Assembly (NCBI GenBank): GCA_041441465.1 | Contig: JASDSY010000023.1 | Coordinates: 1-61,470, forward strand | DNA from: JASDSY01 sp041441465 | Lineage (GTDB): Bacteria; Muiribacteriota; UBA9980 | Length of the DNA stretch: 61,470 bases | Direction of reading: 5' to 3' | In this document: positions 35,808 to 45,728 of the stretch, piece after piece | Position numbering within the stretch: the first letter of the stretch is position 1 | Layout of the letters: every line of letters begins with the position of its first letter | The notes under the pieces: generated by a model | What the model was told of the DNA's origin: nothing | The model's input: the letters and a program-made list of their open reading frames with translations, nothing else | Databases searched by the model: none | Made by a program: the position numbers and the translations under genes

Positions 35808-37370
35808 ATGTCACTTAGAAGTAGCCGTGAAGAACGAAAAATATATATCGATACTAATCGTTATCTTGATGAACCCTCATCAGGTCTTGAGTTAATTGCA
35901 AAGTTAATTGCAATGCCGGAATTAAAAGAAGAAACGACGCTGTTGCTTGAGAAGTTGAATAAGCTAATACATTATGATTTTATAGAAGCATGTAAAATTG
36001 ATAATATGCCAAATGAAGCAGAAATGTATGAAAAGATTTTAAGGGCTGTTAGTGACCTTGAAGATCTTACTGAATTTTCGGCGCTGTCCAATAAAAATGT
36101 AGTCGCGATTGGCGGCAGTTTCAGCGCAGGAAAATCTAAATTTTTGAATTCAATATTAAAAACTCAAATATTACCAACTGATACTACTCCAACCACCTCA
36201 ATTCCTACTTATCTCACTTTAGGCGAATACGAAGCGCTTTACGCTTTAAATAGCTTTAACAATAAAATTCTTATCGATCGTGAAGCAATAAAAGCGATAT
36301 GTCATTTATTTATGAAAAAATATAATGTCAGTTTCAGTCATATTATAAAAATGATAACGATTGAATTGCAAGATTTCAAATATGATAATATAGCATTATT
36401 AGATACTCCGGGGTACAGCAAATCGGATTCAATGATAAAAGGCGATAATACCGATGAAAAAATAGCTCGTGAGCATTTAAGAACTGCCGATCAAATAATA
36501 TGGCTTATGGATATTAATAGAGGAACACTTAATGAATCCGATTTAAAATTTATTCAAAGCCTTGAATTTGAAAGGCCAATATTTTTTGTTTTAAATAAGG
36601 CAGGCGATGTAACAGAAGAGAGAGTTAAAGAAATATATTCCGAAACAATAAAAACCTTAAATTCTAACCATTTGCAATATGCCGGAATAATGGCTTACGA
36701 TTCGCTTCTAAATGAGGAAAATCTCATTTATGGAGATGATGTGAGTGAATTTTTGTGTAAAATCAATAAAAATGTGAAAAAGACCCATATAAAAAAAGAA
36801 TTTGAAAAAATATTAAATGAATTTATCGATTATAATATAAAAGAAAAAAACAATGCTCAAAATAATTTGTTACAATCGCTTAATGAAATAGCCATAATCT
36901 TATATGATATTAAAAGTGATAATAAAAACAGTTTAGATGAAACCATAAAAAGACTTATTTCATCCGCTAAATCAACGATAAATAACAGCAATTACGCTAT
37001 TTGTGAATTTGAAAAACTAAAAGCTAAAATAATTGAAATTATCGATACGATATTGAATAAAATTAAAATTAAAGATGAAAAATGTGATGAACTTGGCCCT
37101 ATTGGAATTATTAAATTAAGCCATGATGAATTGCAAAGCGTAAAGCTAGATAATATTTTTGAGGCTAAGGTAGTAAAAATTAATGCGCTTGGTGTTTTAA
37201 TAAAGGCGGATCCGTTTAAAGATAATATTATAGTTACTCCCGATCAGATAAAAAATTTTTATAACAAACCACCTGATAAAGTGTTTAAAGTAGAAGAAAA
37301 ATGCAAACTTTATGTGACTGAAATAAAACATGCAAGCAGTGAAATTAAATTTGCGATAATATGTCAATAA
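35808..37370 (+). CDS. Dynamin-like GTPase with C-terminal S1-like domain
   Basis: 520 residues. GTPase motifs: G1 GGSFSAGKS (102-110), switch region with TTPTTSIPT, G3 DTPG (199-202), G4 NKAGD (263-267). The G domain sits behind a ~90-residue helical N-terminus, as in bacterial dynamin-like proteins. A helical stalk region follows (~340-440). Residues ~450-519 (IFEAKVVKINALGVLIKA, later VFKVEEKCKLYVTEI) look like an S1/OB RNA-binding fold, which is not usual for dynamins. No membrane segment is seen. It is the first gene of the island operon, 22 bp ahead of a second GTPase. The role is probably nucleotide-dependent assembly; a partner RNA is speculative. Confidence 0.8.
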   Translation: MSLRSSREERKIYIDTNRYLDEPSSGLELIAKLIAMPELKEETTLLLEKLNKLIHYDFIEACKIDNMPNEAEMYEKILRAVSDLEDLTEFSALSNKNVVAIGGSFSAGKSKFLNSILKTQILPTDTTPTTSIPTYLTLGEYEALYALNSFNNKILIDREAIKAICHLFMKKYNVSFSHIIKMITIELQDFKYDNIALLDTPGYSKSDSMIKGDNTDEKIAREHLRTADQIIWLMDINRGTLNESDLKFIQSLEFERPIFFVLNKAGDVTEERVKEIYSETIKTLNSNHLQYAGIMAYDSLLNEENLIYGDDVSEFLCKINKNVKKTHIKKEFEKILNEFIDYNIKEKNNAQNNLLQSLNEIAIILYDIKSDNKNSLDETIKRLISSAKSTINNSNYAICEFEKLKAKIIEIIDTILNKIKIKDEKCDELGPIGIIKLSHDELQSVKLDNIFEAKVVKINALGVLIKADPFKDNIIVTPDQIKNFYNKPPDKVFKVEEKCKLYVTEIKHASSEIKFAIICQ

Positions 37371-37392
37371 TTTATGATTGAGGTGTATATTT

Positions 37393-39636
37393 ATGAAACA
37401 AATATATGACATTAAAAATGATGTCAATGCGATGCGTTCTAAAATAAAAAAAATCGAAAAATTTGATGATATTATTGGCAGGCAATTATCGGAACTATCA
37501 TTGATGGTTAATAATTTTGAACGTGACGCCGATTTTCTTGCGTCCACTGACAGAAACCTCAGGATCGCTGTAATTGGTCAGGTAAAGGCCGGAAAATCAA
37601 CTATGCTAAATGCATTGTTGTTTGATGGCGAATGTTTATTGCCTTCTGCGGCTACGCCAATGACAGCGGCACTTACCGTGATCAAATATTCGCCTCAAAT
37701 GAAAGTTGAAATTGAATATTATGATAAAAATGATTGGAATAATATTGTAAGCATTTCTAAAAATTATGAAAAACTAATAGGTGAAACGCGTCAGAAATTG
37801 ATTAAAGAAAGAAACGAGCAAAGTGCTCCTTTATTTGGAACGCCTGCATTTGCGTCTCAAACGTCGGAAATATCTCTTCAGGAAATATTATTGAATATTA
37901 ATATGCCTGAGGAATTTAAGGTTTGTAATGAGCTGGTCACTATGGCAGCGTCTATAAGAGACATTGATTCCTACCTTGGCCGGACCGAAGAAATTACAGG
38001 AATTAATGAACATAAAGAATTGCTTGAAAAACTTCACAATTATGTTGGAACTAAGGGAAAATTGACTCCTCTTGTTAAAAGCGCTACTATTTACTATAAC
38101 GATCGGCGTCTTGAAGGCTTTGAAATAATAGACACTCCAGGAATTAACGATCCGATTATATCAAGAGGTCAGAAAACCAAAAATTATCTTGGTAGTTGCG
38201 ATGTTATAATTATGTTAAGCAGCAGCAAGCAATTTGTTGATTCGGTTGATATGCAGCTTTTAGCTCAGAATTTGCCTGAAAAAGGAATTAAAGAAATAAT
38301 TCTTGTTGGCAGCATGTTTGATCTTACTATTTATGGTGAACATCAAAAATATCCTAATATAAACGCTCTTTTAAGTTCAATGGAATTAAAATTAGAAGAA
38401 TATGTTCAGAAAAGTTTTAGTGATTTAGAGAAAAAATGTAAAACCGCTTTTGAAAAGGAAATTTTGCAGCGTTTGAAAAATGTAGTGCCGATTTTTATTT
38501 CGTCAATGGCATATATCGCGGCCAAACATAATAATGAAATGAATGCCGATGAGAGGCATATAGTTAATTTACTTAATAAAATGTATAAAGAACAATCTTT
38601 TGGAATTAATGAATTGATAGAGCTGTCAAATATTCCGGCACTAAAGTCGGAGGTTGAAAAGCAGATGAATAAAAAATCTGAAACTATTAATTCTAGGTTT
38701 TCTGAAAGAGCAAATTCGGCGAGAAGCGCCTTTAATAATTTTTTATTAACCATCGAAGAAGATGTGAAAAAATATTTATTAAAACTCGATTCTGAAGATA
38801 TGGCAAGCTTGCAGTCCAAAGAAAAAGAAATTACGGAACGTTTATCACATGGTAAAAATAAGATAGAAAATACTTTTGATAATCTAAATATTAAAATCAG
38901 ACAGGATTTATCAATGCTTGTAACCGAAATAAAAAGCATATCTTTGCAATTTGAAAAAATAAAAGAAAAATCCGAGTCCAAAACTGAAAGTTATGAAGAA
39001 AAAATACCAAGAAAAGTTTTAGGATTTGATGTTTCTTGGGCATTTGGATATAGAACTGAAACGCACACCAGAACAATAAATTATCACTATGCCGATGTTC
39101 ATGAATCGATAAGCCTTGTCAAAGAGTTCATATACGAAGCAGAAAAAAAGATAAAACAATCTATAATAGATATCGTTGATATTGTGTCTTTCAGAGAAGA
39201 GGTAAAAAAGGGCGCAATGTCTTTATTTGATATGAAAGACGTGAATTTTGATTTTGAGGATATTTCAATACCTGTAGAAAGAGCGGTAAAAAAAATTGCG
39301 ATACCTGAAATTGAGTTTGGCGATAAAGATTATTCTGCGACAATCGTTTCGCGTTTTAATAAAGGACGTGTTTATGATAATGAAATACAAATGTTGAGAA
39401 GTGCGCAGAGCGAAGCGATATATCAGGTCCTTGAAGAGATTGATTCTGCGGTCAAAATTAAAATAAAAGAAATAATTCAGATGCTTGAAACATCAAAGTC
39501 TGAATTTTTAGATTCGCTACTTAAGGAAATTAATGAGGAACTTAATTTAATAAAAACACAATTAAAGAATAAACAAGCTTCAAAAGATAATTTGAACAGT
39601 CTGGCTGGAGTTATAAAAGAAATAAAATATATGTAG
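37393..39636 (+). CDS. Dynamin-like GTPase
   Basis: 747 residues from ATG 37393 (GAGGTG ribosome binding site). G1 GQVKAGKST (62-70) with the KAGKST loop typical of dynamin-family proteins, switch threonines in ATPMTAAL, G3 DTPG (247-250) followed by IND, and a G4-like stretch after ILVGS where NKxD is not preserved (SMFD). Long coiled-coil segments follow (~430-540 and ~690-740). An aromatic patch, VSWAFGYRTETHTRT, at ~545 may be a membrane-contact loop. It should oligomerise and remodel membranes with its two GTPase neighbours. Confidence 0.8.
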   Translation: MKQIYDIKNDVNAMRSKIKKIEKFDDIIGRQLSELSLMVNNFERDADFLASTDRNLRIAVIGQVKAGKSTMLNALLFDGECLLPSAATPMTAALTVIKYSPQMKVEIEYYDKNDWNNIVSISKNYEKLIGETRQKLIKERNEQSAPLFGTPAFASQTSEISLQEILLNINMPEEFKVCNELVTMAASIRDIDSYLGRTEEITGINEHKELLEKLHNYVGTKGKLTPLVKSATIYYNDRRLEGFEIIDTPGINDPIISRGQKTKNYLGSCDVIIMLSSSKQFVDSVDMQLLAQNLPEKGIKEIILVGSMFDLTIYGEHQKYPNINALLSSMELKLEEYVQKSFSDLEKKCKTAFEKEILQRLKNVVPIFISSMAYIAAKHNNEMNADERHIVNLLNKMYKEQSFGINELIELSNIPALKSEVEKQMNKKSETINSRFSERANSARSAFNNFLLTIEEDVKKYLLKLDSEDMASLQSKEKEITERLSHGKNKIENTFDNLNIKIRQDLSMLVTEIKSISLQFEKIKEKSESKTESYEEKIPRKVLGFDVSWAFGYRTETHTRTINYHYADVHESISLVKEFIYEAEKKIKQSIIDIVDIVSFREEVKKGAMSLFDMKDVNFDFEDISIPVERAVKKIAIPEIEFGDKDYSATIVSRFNKGRVYDNEIQMLRSAQSEAIYQVLEEIDSAVKIKIKEIIQMLETSKSEFLDSLLKEINEELNLIKTQLKNKQASKDNLNSLAGVIKEIKYM

Positions 39637-39680
39637 TTCTATAGGATCTTATTTGATGAACTAATAATAGGTGAAGTATT

Positions 39681-42600
39681 ATGAGTAAAATAGGATTAGT
39701 ATTGTCCGGCGGCGGAGGTAAGGGTTCTTATCAGGTTGGCGCGTGGAAAGCCATAAAAGAATCTAATATTTTAATTAATGCTGTCGCCGGAACATCTGTC
39801 GGCGCTTTAAACGGCGCGCTTTATCAGATGGGCAATATTGAATCAGCGCTTAAAATCTGGGAGAATATAGCCGCGAAAAATGTTTTATCTTTTAACATAG
39901 AAAGCATGTCTGAAAATTTATTGTTAACTCTAACCAAAATGGGCATTCAATCAAACGTTATTGGGAAAATTATTTCATATACAATTCCAAAATTTATGCG
40001 TACTCGCGGAGTATTCAGCCAGCGTGGACTTAATACGATGATGGACGAAGCTCTTAATTTTTTGGAATTATCAAATAACCAGAGGCCTTTTTTTACAGCA
40101 GTTCATAATAAAAACGCAAATTGTGTGGAATATTTAAAAATTAACGGCAAGAGCGAACCTGAAATAAAAAATACGCTACTTGCGTCATGCGCACTGCCTT
40201 TTATATTTGATGACATCGAGATAAATAAACAAATCTATACCGATGGAGGCTGGTATTGGGGATTACCTTATAAAAATTTGGATAATACTCCAATAAAGCC
40301 GCTTTATGAATGTGGTTGCGATATAATTATTGCCATATATTTAAGCCGCGAAGATATTATTAACAGGGACAATTATCCAGGTGTAAAAATATTGCCAATT
40401 GTTCCGGTTGAAGATCCTGGCGGTATTTCTGACGGTGTTCTTGATTTTTCAAATTCGGGCGCTAAAGCGCGAATTGAAAGCGGATATATTGATACTATGA
40501 AAGTACTTTCTAAGATTAACGAGTTTGTAACTAATGAAAAGAAGTATGATGAATTATGGCAAAAAGTGAGTGAAGCCCAAAGGAAATTTGATGACAGTAT
40601 AGAGAAGATAAATTTTGAATCTGTGAAATATATTGATAATAAAACCTCTGTCGAACAATTTAATGATTTTATTCTTAATGATAAATTTGATTCTGAAGTT
40701 GAAATTAAGCCTATTGATTCGGAAGATATTATAGCAAAAGCGAATCTAAATTTATTGACGCAAATTGAAAGAAATGAAATGACAATGCGTGTTGATGATT
40801 TTATCGCGCGTAATGCTAATAATTCAATTGAAATCGAAGAAACAGCGTTTGAGGCGATATCGTGTCTTGCGCCGATTGAAGGGCGTGCTGGATATCTGGC
40901 TGAACAGGGAATTTTACGAAGGCTCTGGAATATGGCAACTGGAAAAAACCTTGAAATAAGCGCTGCCAATGAAAAAGATATAGCAAGGGCGCAATATGCC
41001 GCGATAGATTTAATAAGCAAAATTCAGAAAAAAAATCTAATATCTTTTGAATTCAGTGTTGTATTAAATAATAAAATAAATGGATTATATTATGAAGCTG
41101 CATTGTTAGGCCAGAAAATCAATGAGCAATATATTGACGTTTATAAGTCATTGTCAATGATGTTTGTAAAATTAAGAAATGAAATTATAAAAAATAAAGA
41201 AAATATTAATGAGCTGAATGATAGGGTTTCTAATCTGGAATGGTTTACAAGAATACAGATACAGACTTATGACGGCGTTGAATATAGGAAGCTTTCGCCG
41301 GTCGAACAATTAATGTGCCTGACAAATGATTTTTATAAGCTTACCGATGGAAATTGGAGTGTTAAAGAATTATTATCATTTAAACAGGCGATTATAAATC
41401 TTCAAGTTGAAAAAAAGTCTTTAACTTTAAAAGAAATAAGAAAAAGATTAAACAAAAATTTTAATATCGGACACAAACTTTTTGAAGGCTTATATCGAGA
41501 AGAGGATAGTTCTAAAAATAATCAAGTTTTGCTTCTTACATTTATTCAAAAAAATAAATTGGATAATGACTACACTGATAATACAAAAAATGAACATTTT
41601 AATGTTCAAAATAATCTTTCACTAAATACGCCGGTTTTATTTTATAATATTGCATCTGAACTGCTATTCAGTCTTAAGCGTGCTGATTATAAGGTTATTA
41701 AGGCTGAACAACTTGATCCAGTAAAGAAAACTTATATTGATTTTATTTGTTGCCTTGGAGAAGTATCGGATAAAAGCGGACTTGCGGTATTGAAAAAAGA
41801 AGAGATGGATGAAGTTACCGGACTGATAAAGAATTTTATTGTTAAGGTTCCTGTTATAGGGCCTTTTAATTCAGGAAAAACTACGCTATTAAATAAATAT
41901 CTTGAAACGGATTTATTAAAGACTGACAGCAAGCCAGAAACGGCGATAGCGACTGAACTTCGGTTCGCTTATGACGGCTGCGAGAAGATAATTCTTCATT
42001 ACCTGGATGGTAGTAAAGAAGAAAGAAGCATGGCAGAACTTGATAATATATTAGCTTTGCATGAAAAACTTTTTTATATTGAAATATATTTAAACAGTTA
42101 TAAGTTGAATCGTTATAAAAACATTGTCCCAGTGGATATGCCAGGGCTGGATTCGAATGTCGATAACCACAATAAGGCGGTTTATAATTATATCGAAGAG
42201 GGCGTAACATTTGTGGTATGTGTTGATTCGAGCCAGGTTTTGAAGGAAAGCGTATTGAGGTTTATGCGCGAAATATCGATATATAATCTTGATTTTTACC
42301 TATTGATGACTCAAATCGAAATAAAAACACCTGAAAATATAAAAAGCCTGCTTGAGCATATAACTTGCGAAGCTTCGAATTTTGCAGGTAAAAATGTGAA
42401 ATCTGGCAAAGTTTCGGCATTTGAAAATAACATTGAAGATTTTGATGCCATGATGAGAGATATCGATAAAAACTCAAAAAAATTATTTCAAAAAAATATT
42501 TTGCCGGTAATTCTGCCTATTGCTCAGAGAGTCAAGACCGCTTTAAAAATATTATTGAATAAAGAAGATGTTACTGTTGAAAAACTTAAAAATAAGCGCA

Positions 42601-43397
42601 GCAAATTAGATTTAAGATTAAGGGAATTGGATAAAATATTTAATAAGGAAAAGAAAGATTTATATGGCGAAATTGAAGAAATAGCTGATGAAGTTAAAAG
42701 TGATGTTTCGGCAGTATTAAGTAAAAATCAAAGTTCGCTAAAAATATTATTAAAAAACGGCCTGTCAATTGAATCACAAATTACAGGCATGGTTCAGAAT
42801 ACATTCAAAAAATCGGTTTCTGCAAGGTCAAAAATCCGATTCGAGAAAGTCGAAGAAAAAATTTCAAGATATATCAATGACAGTATTTATAAATTAATAG
42901 ATTCAGATGATATGGAGTTAAGTTTTAATAGTGATATTTCAGGTTCAAGGATTTCAGCTGGCGCGATAGCCGGGGTGGCATTAGGCGCCGCTTCGGTTTT
43001 AGGGGCGGCCGGAAGTTTTGCCGGTTCGGCTGCTGGACTGGCAATGCTTGGACCAATTGGAGTAATCGCAGGAATTGCGATTGGCGGTTTATTAATGTTT
43101 ATGGCTAAAGCCAAACAGGAAAGGGAAATGAATGAAAAATTAAAAGGCTTTATTAGTGAAATTTCAGAAAAAATAAAGCCTGAGGCTATTAAAAATATAA
43201 ACATTATGGCGGATATTTTTTTCGTTGAGCTTGGAAAAAAAGTTGAGGAATTAAAGAAAGAAATGATTCATAATATGACTTTGATCGAAGAGCAATTAAA
43301 AAAATCAGATGAACAAATTGCAAAACAGAGACAGGAAGCGCAAAACTGCCTTGAAAAAATAGATTTATCGATAAAGGAAATTACTTTAAATAATTAA
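39681..43397 (+). CDS. Patatin-like phospholipase fused to a dynamin-like GTPase
   Basis: 1238 residues. Residues 1-~290 are a complete patatin domain: oxyanion loop GGGGKG (10-15), nucleophile S39 in GTSVG, catalytic D188 in DGG. Such enzymes hydrolyse membrane phospholipids. A helical linker with no recognised domain follows (~300-700). From ~720 a dynamin-like G domain appears: G1 GPFNSGKTT (727-735), G3 DMPG (819-822), while G4 is TQIE (877-880) instead of NKxD. Coiled coil is followed by a Gly/Ala-rich hydrophobic stretch at ~1091-1145 (GVALGAASVLGAAGSFAG...) that can insert into a membrane. A lipase and a membrane-remodelling GTPase in one chain is unusual. It is the third gene of the operon. 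Confidence 0.85.
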   Translation: MSKIGLVLSGGGGKGSYQVGAWKAIKESNILINAVAGTSVGALNGALYQMGNIESALKIWENIAAKNVLSFNIESMSENLLLTLTKMGIQSNVIGKIISYTIPKFMRTRGVFSQRGLNTMMDEALNFLELSNNQRPFFTAVHNKNANCVEYLKINGKSEPEIKNTLLASCALPFIFDDIEINKQIYTDGGWYWGLPYKNLDNTPIKPLYECGCDIIIAIYLSREDIINRDNYPGVKILPIVPVEDPGGISDGVLDFSNSGAKARIESGYIDTMKVLSKINEFVTNEKKYDELWQKVSEAQRKFDDSIEKINFESVKYIDNKTSVEQFNDFILNDKFDSEVEIKPIDSEDIIAKANLNLLTQIERNEMTMRVDDFIARNANNSIEIEETAFEAISCLAPIEGRAGYLAEQGILRRLWNMATGKNLEISAANEKDIARAQYAAIDLISKIQKKNLISFEFSVVLNNKINGLYYEAALLGQKINEQYIDVYKSLSMMFVKLRNEIIKNKENINELNDRVSNLEWFTRIQIQTYDGVEYRKLSPVEQLMCLTNDFYKLTDGNWSVKELLSFKQAIINLQVEKKSLTLKEIRKRLNKNFNIGHKLFEGLYREEDSSKNNQVLLLTFIQKNKLDNDYTDNTKNEHFNVQNNLSLNTPVLFYNIASELLFSLKRADYKVIKAEQLDPVKKTYIDFICCLGEVSDKSGLAVLKKEEMDEVTGLIKNFIVKVPVIGPFNSGKTTLLNKYLETDLLKTDSKPETAIATELRFAYDGCEKIILHYLDGSKEERSMAELDNILALHEKLFYIEIYLNSYKLNRYKNIVPVDMPGLDSNVDNHNKAVYNYIEEGVTFVVCVDSSQVLKESVLRFMREISIYNLDFYLLMTQIEIKTPENIKSLLEHITCEASNFAGKNVKSGKVSAFENNIEDFDAMMRDIDKNSKKLFQKNILPVILPIAQRVKTALKILLNKEDVTVEKLKNKRSKLDLRLRELDKIFNKEKKDLYGEIEEIADEVKSDVSAVLSKNQSSLKILLKNGLSIESQITGMVQNTFKKSVSARSKIRFEKVEEKISRYINDSIYKLIDSDDMELSFNSDISGSRISAGAIAGVALGAASVLGAAGSFAGSAAGLAMLGPIGVIAGIAIGGLLMFMAKAKQEREMNEKLKGFISEISEKIKPEAIKNINIMADIFFVELGKKVEELKKEMIHNMTLIEEQLKKSDEQIAKQRQEAQNCLEKIDLSIKEITLNN

Positions 43398-43427
43398 AAT
43401 ATTTTTATTAAATCACGGGGGAATAAA

Positions 43428-44711
43428 ATGGGTATCGAAGAAATATTTAATGAAGCTAAAACTAAAATATTGGCAGGTAAACATCCGTTAATTAGCGTTG
43501 ATACTTCAATAAAATATGCTTATTTAACGGGCTTAACCATTATGGCGGCGACAAACGCTAAAGATGATTTTACTGAAGTTGAAAAAGAATATCTTGATGC
43601 TATCGCGTATGCAATCGATTTATCGCCGGAATTATATCAAAAAGCTTTACTTAACGGAAAAAAGCCAGATTCGCAGCTTCTTGCAACTATTGTAGAAACA
43701 ATTGATCAAACGCATATGCAATTTTTGTTTTTGCTAGACGCATACCTTCTTTCACAAGTTGATAATGACATTAGTGTGATCGAAACCAATATTATGAAGT
43801 ATTTTATGCAATATTTCAGGTTTACAAATGAAGAATGTGATAAATTAAAAAATATATTGGGCATGGTAATAAAAAAAGAATATATGCAATTTATGAATGA
43901 AATATGTAAAATTGAAGGTGTTGACGAATTATTAAAAATTAGCATATTAAAGTATTACTTCCCGAAAGAATATAAAACCGCAAATGCCAATAAACTTAAA
44001 TATTCGGATTTTGAAAAAATAGATCTTGAGAATGGCACTATATTAGAAATGATTTATATAGAGCCTGGCAGCTTTATGATGGATTTTGGTCAATATTCAA
44101 AAAGCGGTGAAAAAGCCATAAGAGAAGTTATAATAACGAAAGGTTTTTTAATTGGAAAATATCCTGTGACTGTAAAACAATGGCTGCAATTTAAAGATAA
44201 AATTGAAGGTATGAGTTCAGAAAAAAACTTTCCTGCACATAAGATAACTTGGAATGATTGTCAAGATTTTTTAATCAGACTTAATTCAAAAAAACTAATT
44301 GACGGTATTTTTCGGTTGCCAACCGAGGCTGAGTGGGAATACGCGTGCAGGGCTGGCTCAACAACTGAATATTATTGGGGTGATAATTTCGATGAAAAAT
44401 ATTGCTGGTATAATGGTAATTCAGAAGACTCTCCGCGTCCTATAGGATTAAAACTTCCTAATGCCTGGGGAATATATGATATGAGTGGTAATGTTAGCGA
44501 GTATTGCAATAATTCAGGTTATAAAGATTATTTGTATAGCGAGATAATAGATCCTACCTGTTCTTATGATGATAAGTATCGAATTACGCGCGGCGGGTCT
44601 TATAGTTGTGATGCAAATGAATGCGCTTCATCGTTTAGTAAGACAATAGAACATGATTATTATTTTAATTATGATGTTGGGTTTAGGCTTGTTTTGAGTC
44701 CTAATAACTAA
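43428..44711 (+). CDS. TerB-like domain fused to formylglycine-generating-enzyme (FGE/SUMF) domain
   Basis: 427 residues. Residues 1-~185 are a TerB-like helical domain (ILAGKHPLISVDTSIKYAYL; AKDDFTEVEKEYL) shared with the two next genes. Residues ~204-427 are an FGE-sulfatase domain: MIYIEPGSFMM, IGKYPVTVKQW, RLPTEAEWEYACRAGS, AWGIYDMSGNVSEYC, RGGSYSCDANEC, GFRLV. C394 and C399 have the same five-residue spacing and GSY context as the two copper-binding active-site cysteines of aerobic FGE. Most FGE-like domains in other roles lack this pair, so oxidase activity is possible. A substrate sulfatase is not encoded nearby. The ribosome binding site is GGGGGAA. Confidence 0.85.
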   Translation: MGIEEIFNEAKTKILAGKHPLISVDTSIKYAYLTGLTIMAATNAKDDFTEVEKEYLDAIAYAIDLSPELYQKALLNGKKPDSQLLATIVETIDQTHMQFLFLLDAYLLSQVDNDISVIETNIMKYFMQYFRFTNEECDKLKNILGMVIKKEYMQFMNEICKIEGVDELLKISILKYYFPKEYKTANANKLKYSDFEKIDLENGTILEMIYIEPGSFMMDFGQYSKSGEKAIREVIITKGFLIGKYPVTVKQWLQFKDKIEGMSSEKNFPAHKITWNDCQDFLIRLNSKKLIDGIFRLPTEAEWEYACRAGSTTEYYWGDNFDEKYCWYNGNSEDSPRPIGLKLPNAWGIYDMSGNVSEYCNNSGYKDYLYSEIIDPTCSYDDKYRITRGGSYSCDANECASSFSKTIEHDYYFNYDVGFRLVLSPNN

Positions 44712-44854
44712 AGTTGTTCATTGCGAATAAAATTTTTTTATAGTATTTTTAAGTCGCCTGAAATGATATGAAGTTTTTAGGTGGTTTTCGGCGTATTAAG
44801 CGATTAAATTCTGATATTGGTAATTTTATAGTTTGTCATATAGTGGAGAGTGTG

Positions 44855-45595
44855 ATGGATATCGAAGCATTGTTTAATGAGGCTAAGGCTAAAATATTGG
44901 CAGGCAAACACCCGTTGATTAGCGTTGATGCTTCAATAAAGTATGCGTATTTAACCGGTCTGGCAATTATAGCGGTGGTAAAAGCTAAAGATGATTTTAC
45001 TGAAGTTGAAAAAGAATATCTCGATGCTGTTGCTTATGCAATCGATTTGTCGCCAGAGTTATATCAAAAAGCTTTACTTAACGGAAAAAAACCAGATGTG
45101 CAGCTTATTGAGATAATTGTAGAAACAATCAACCAGACATATATGCAATTTTTCTTCTTAATAGATGCATGGCAGCTTTCAAAAATCGATGGTACTGTGA
45201 ATGAAAAAGAAAATCGTATTATAGAATCATATATACAATTTTTTAAATTTAATAATGATAATTGCCAGCTGCTAGAAAATTTAATGAGCGCAATAGAGAA
45301 AAATGACATCGAAAATTTTAATTTATCAATTAATGAAGTAATTGGTATTGAAAAAAATATGATAAAAGATATTTTAAAATATTATTTTTCAGAAGAAGAA
45401 ACAGAAAAATATTTAAAAGAATTTGAACTTAAAGAACAGTTTTTAAAAGAGAATGCTGATAAAGAAAAAAAGTTAAAGGAAGAATTAGTTATATTACATG
45501 AGCAGCAAAATAAGATTGCAAAAGATAAAAAAGATATTATAAAAAAAGTAATGTTATTAATTCTTTTGAAAAAAAGAATATTGAGATTGATATAG
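44855..45595 (+). CDS. TerB-like protein, frameshifted in its C-terminus
   Basis: 246 residues from ATG 44855 (GGAGAG upstream); reading from 44768 is unlikely. The first ~95 residues nearly match the TerB-FGE protein, while residues ~95-185 nearly match the third paralogue (WQLSKIDGTV, LLENLMSAIEKNDIENF). A charged helix follows. After the A7 run at 45541-45547 the frame ends early. One base shift restores a tail ending at 45723 (ISRLEAEYEKLQIKINSIVK) that is the same as the tail of the third paralogue. So the intact gene is 44855-45723 with a single-base indel, or expression is frameshift-dependent. Confidence 0.75.
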   Translation: MDIEALFNEAKAKILAGKHPLISVDASIKYAYLTGLAIIAVVKAKDDFTEVEKEYLDAVAYAIDLSPELYQKALLNGKKPDVQLIEIIVETINQTYMQFFFLIDAWQLSKIDGTVNEKENRIIESYIQFFKFNNDNCQLLENLMSAIEKNDIENFNLSINEVIGIEKNMIKDILKYYFSEEETEKYLKEFELKEQFLKENADKEKKLKEELVILHEQQNKIAKDKKDIIKKVMLLILLKKRILRLI

Positions 45596-45728
45596 ATGGT
45601 TTAACATTCGAGAATAATATTTCACCTAGAAGAGAAATAAGTCGACTGGAAGCTGAATATGAAAAGCTTCAAATAAAAATCAATAGCATTGTTAAAGAAA
45701 TTTCGAATTTAAATAATAAATAAATTAT

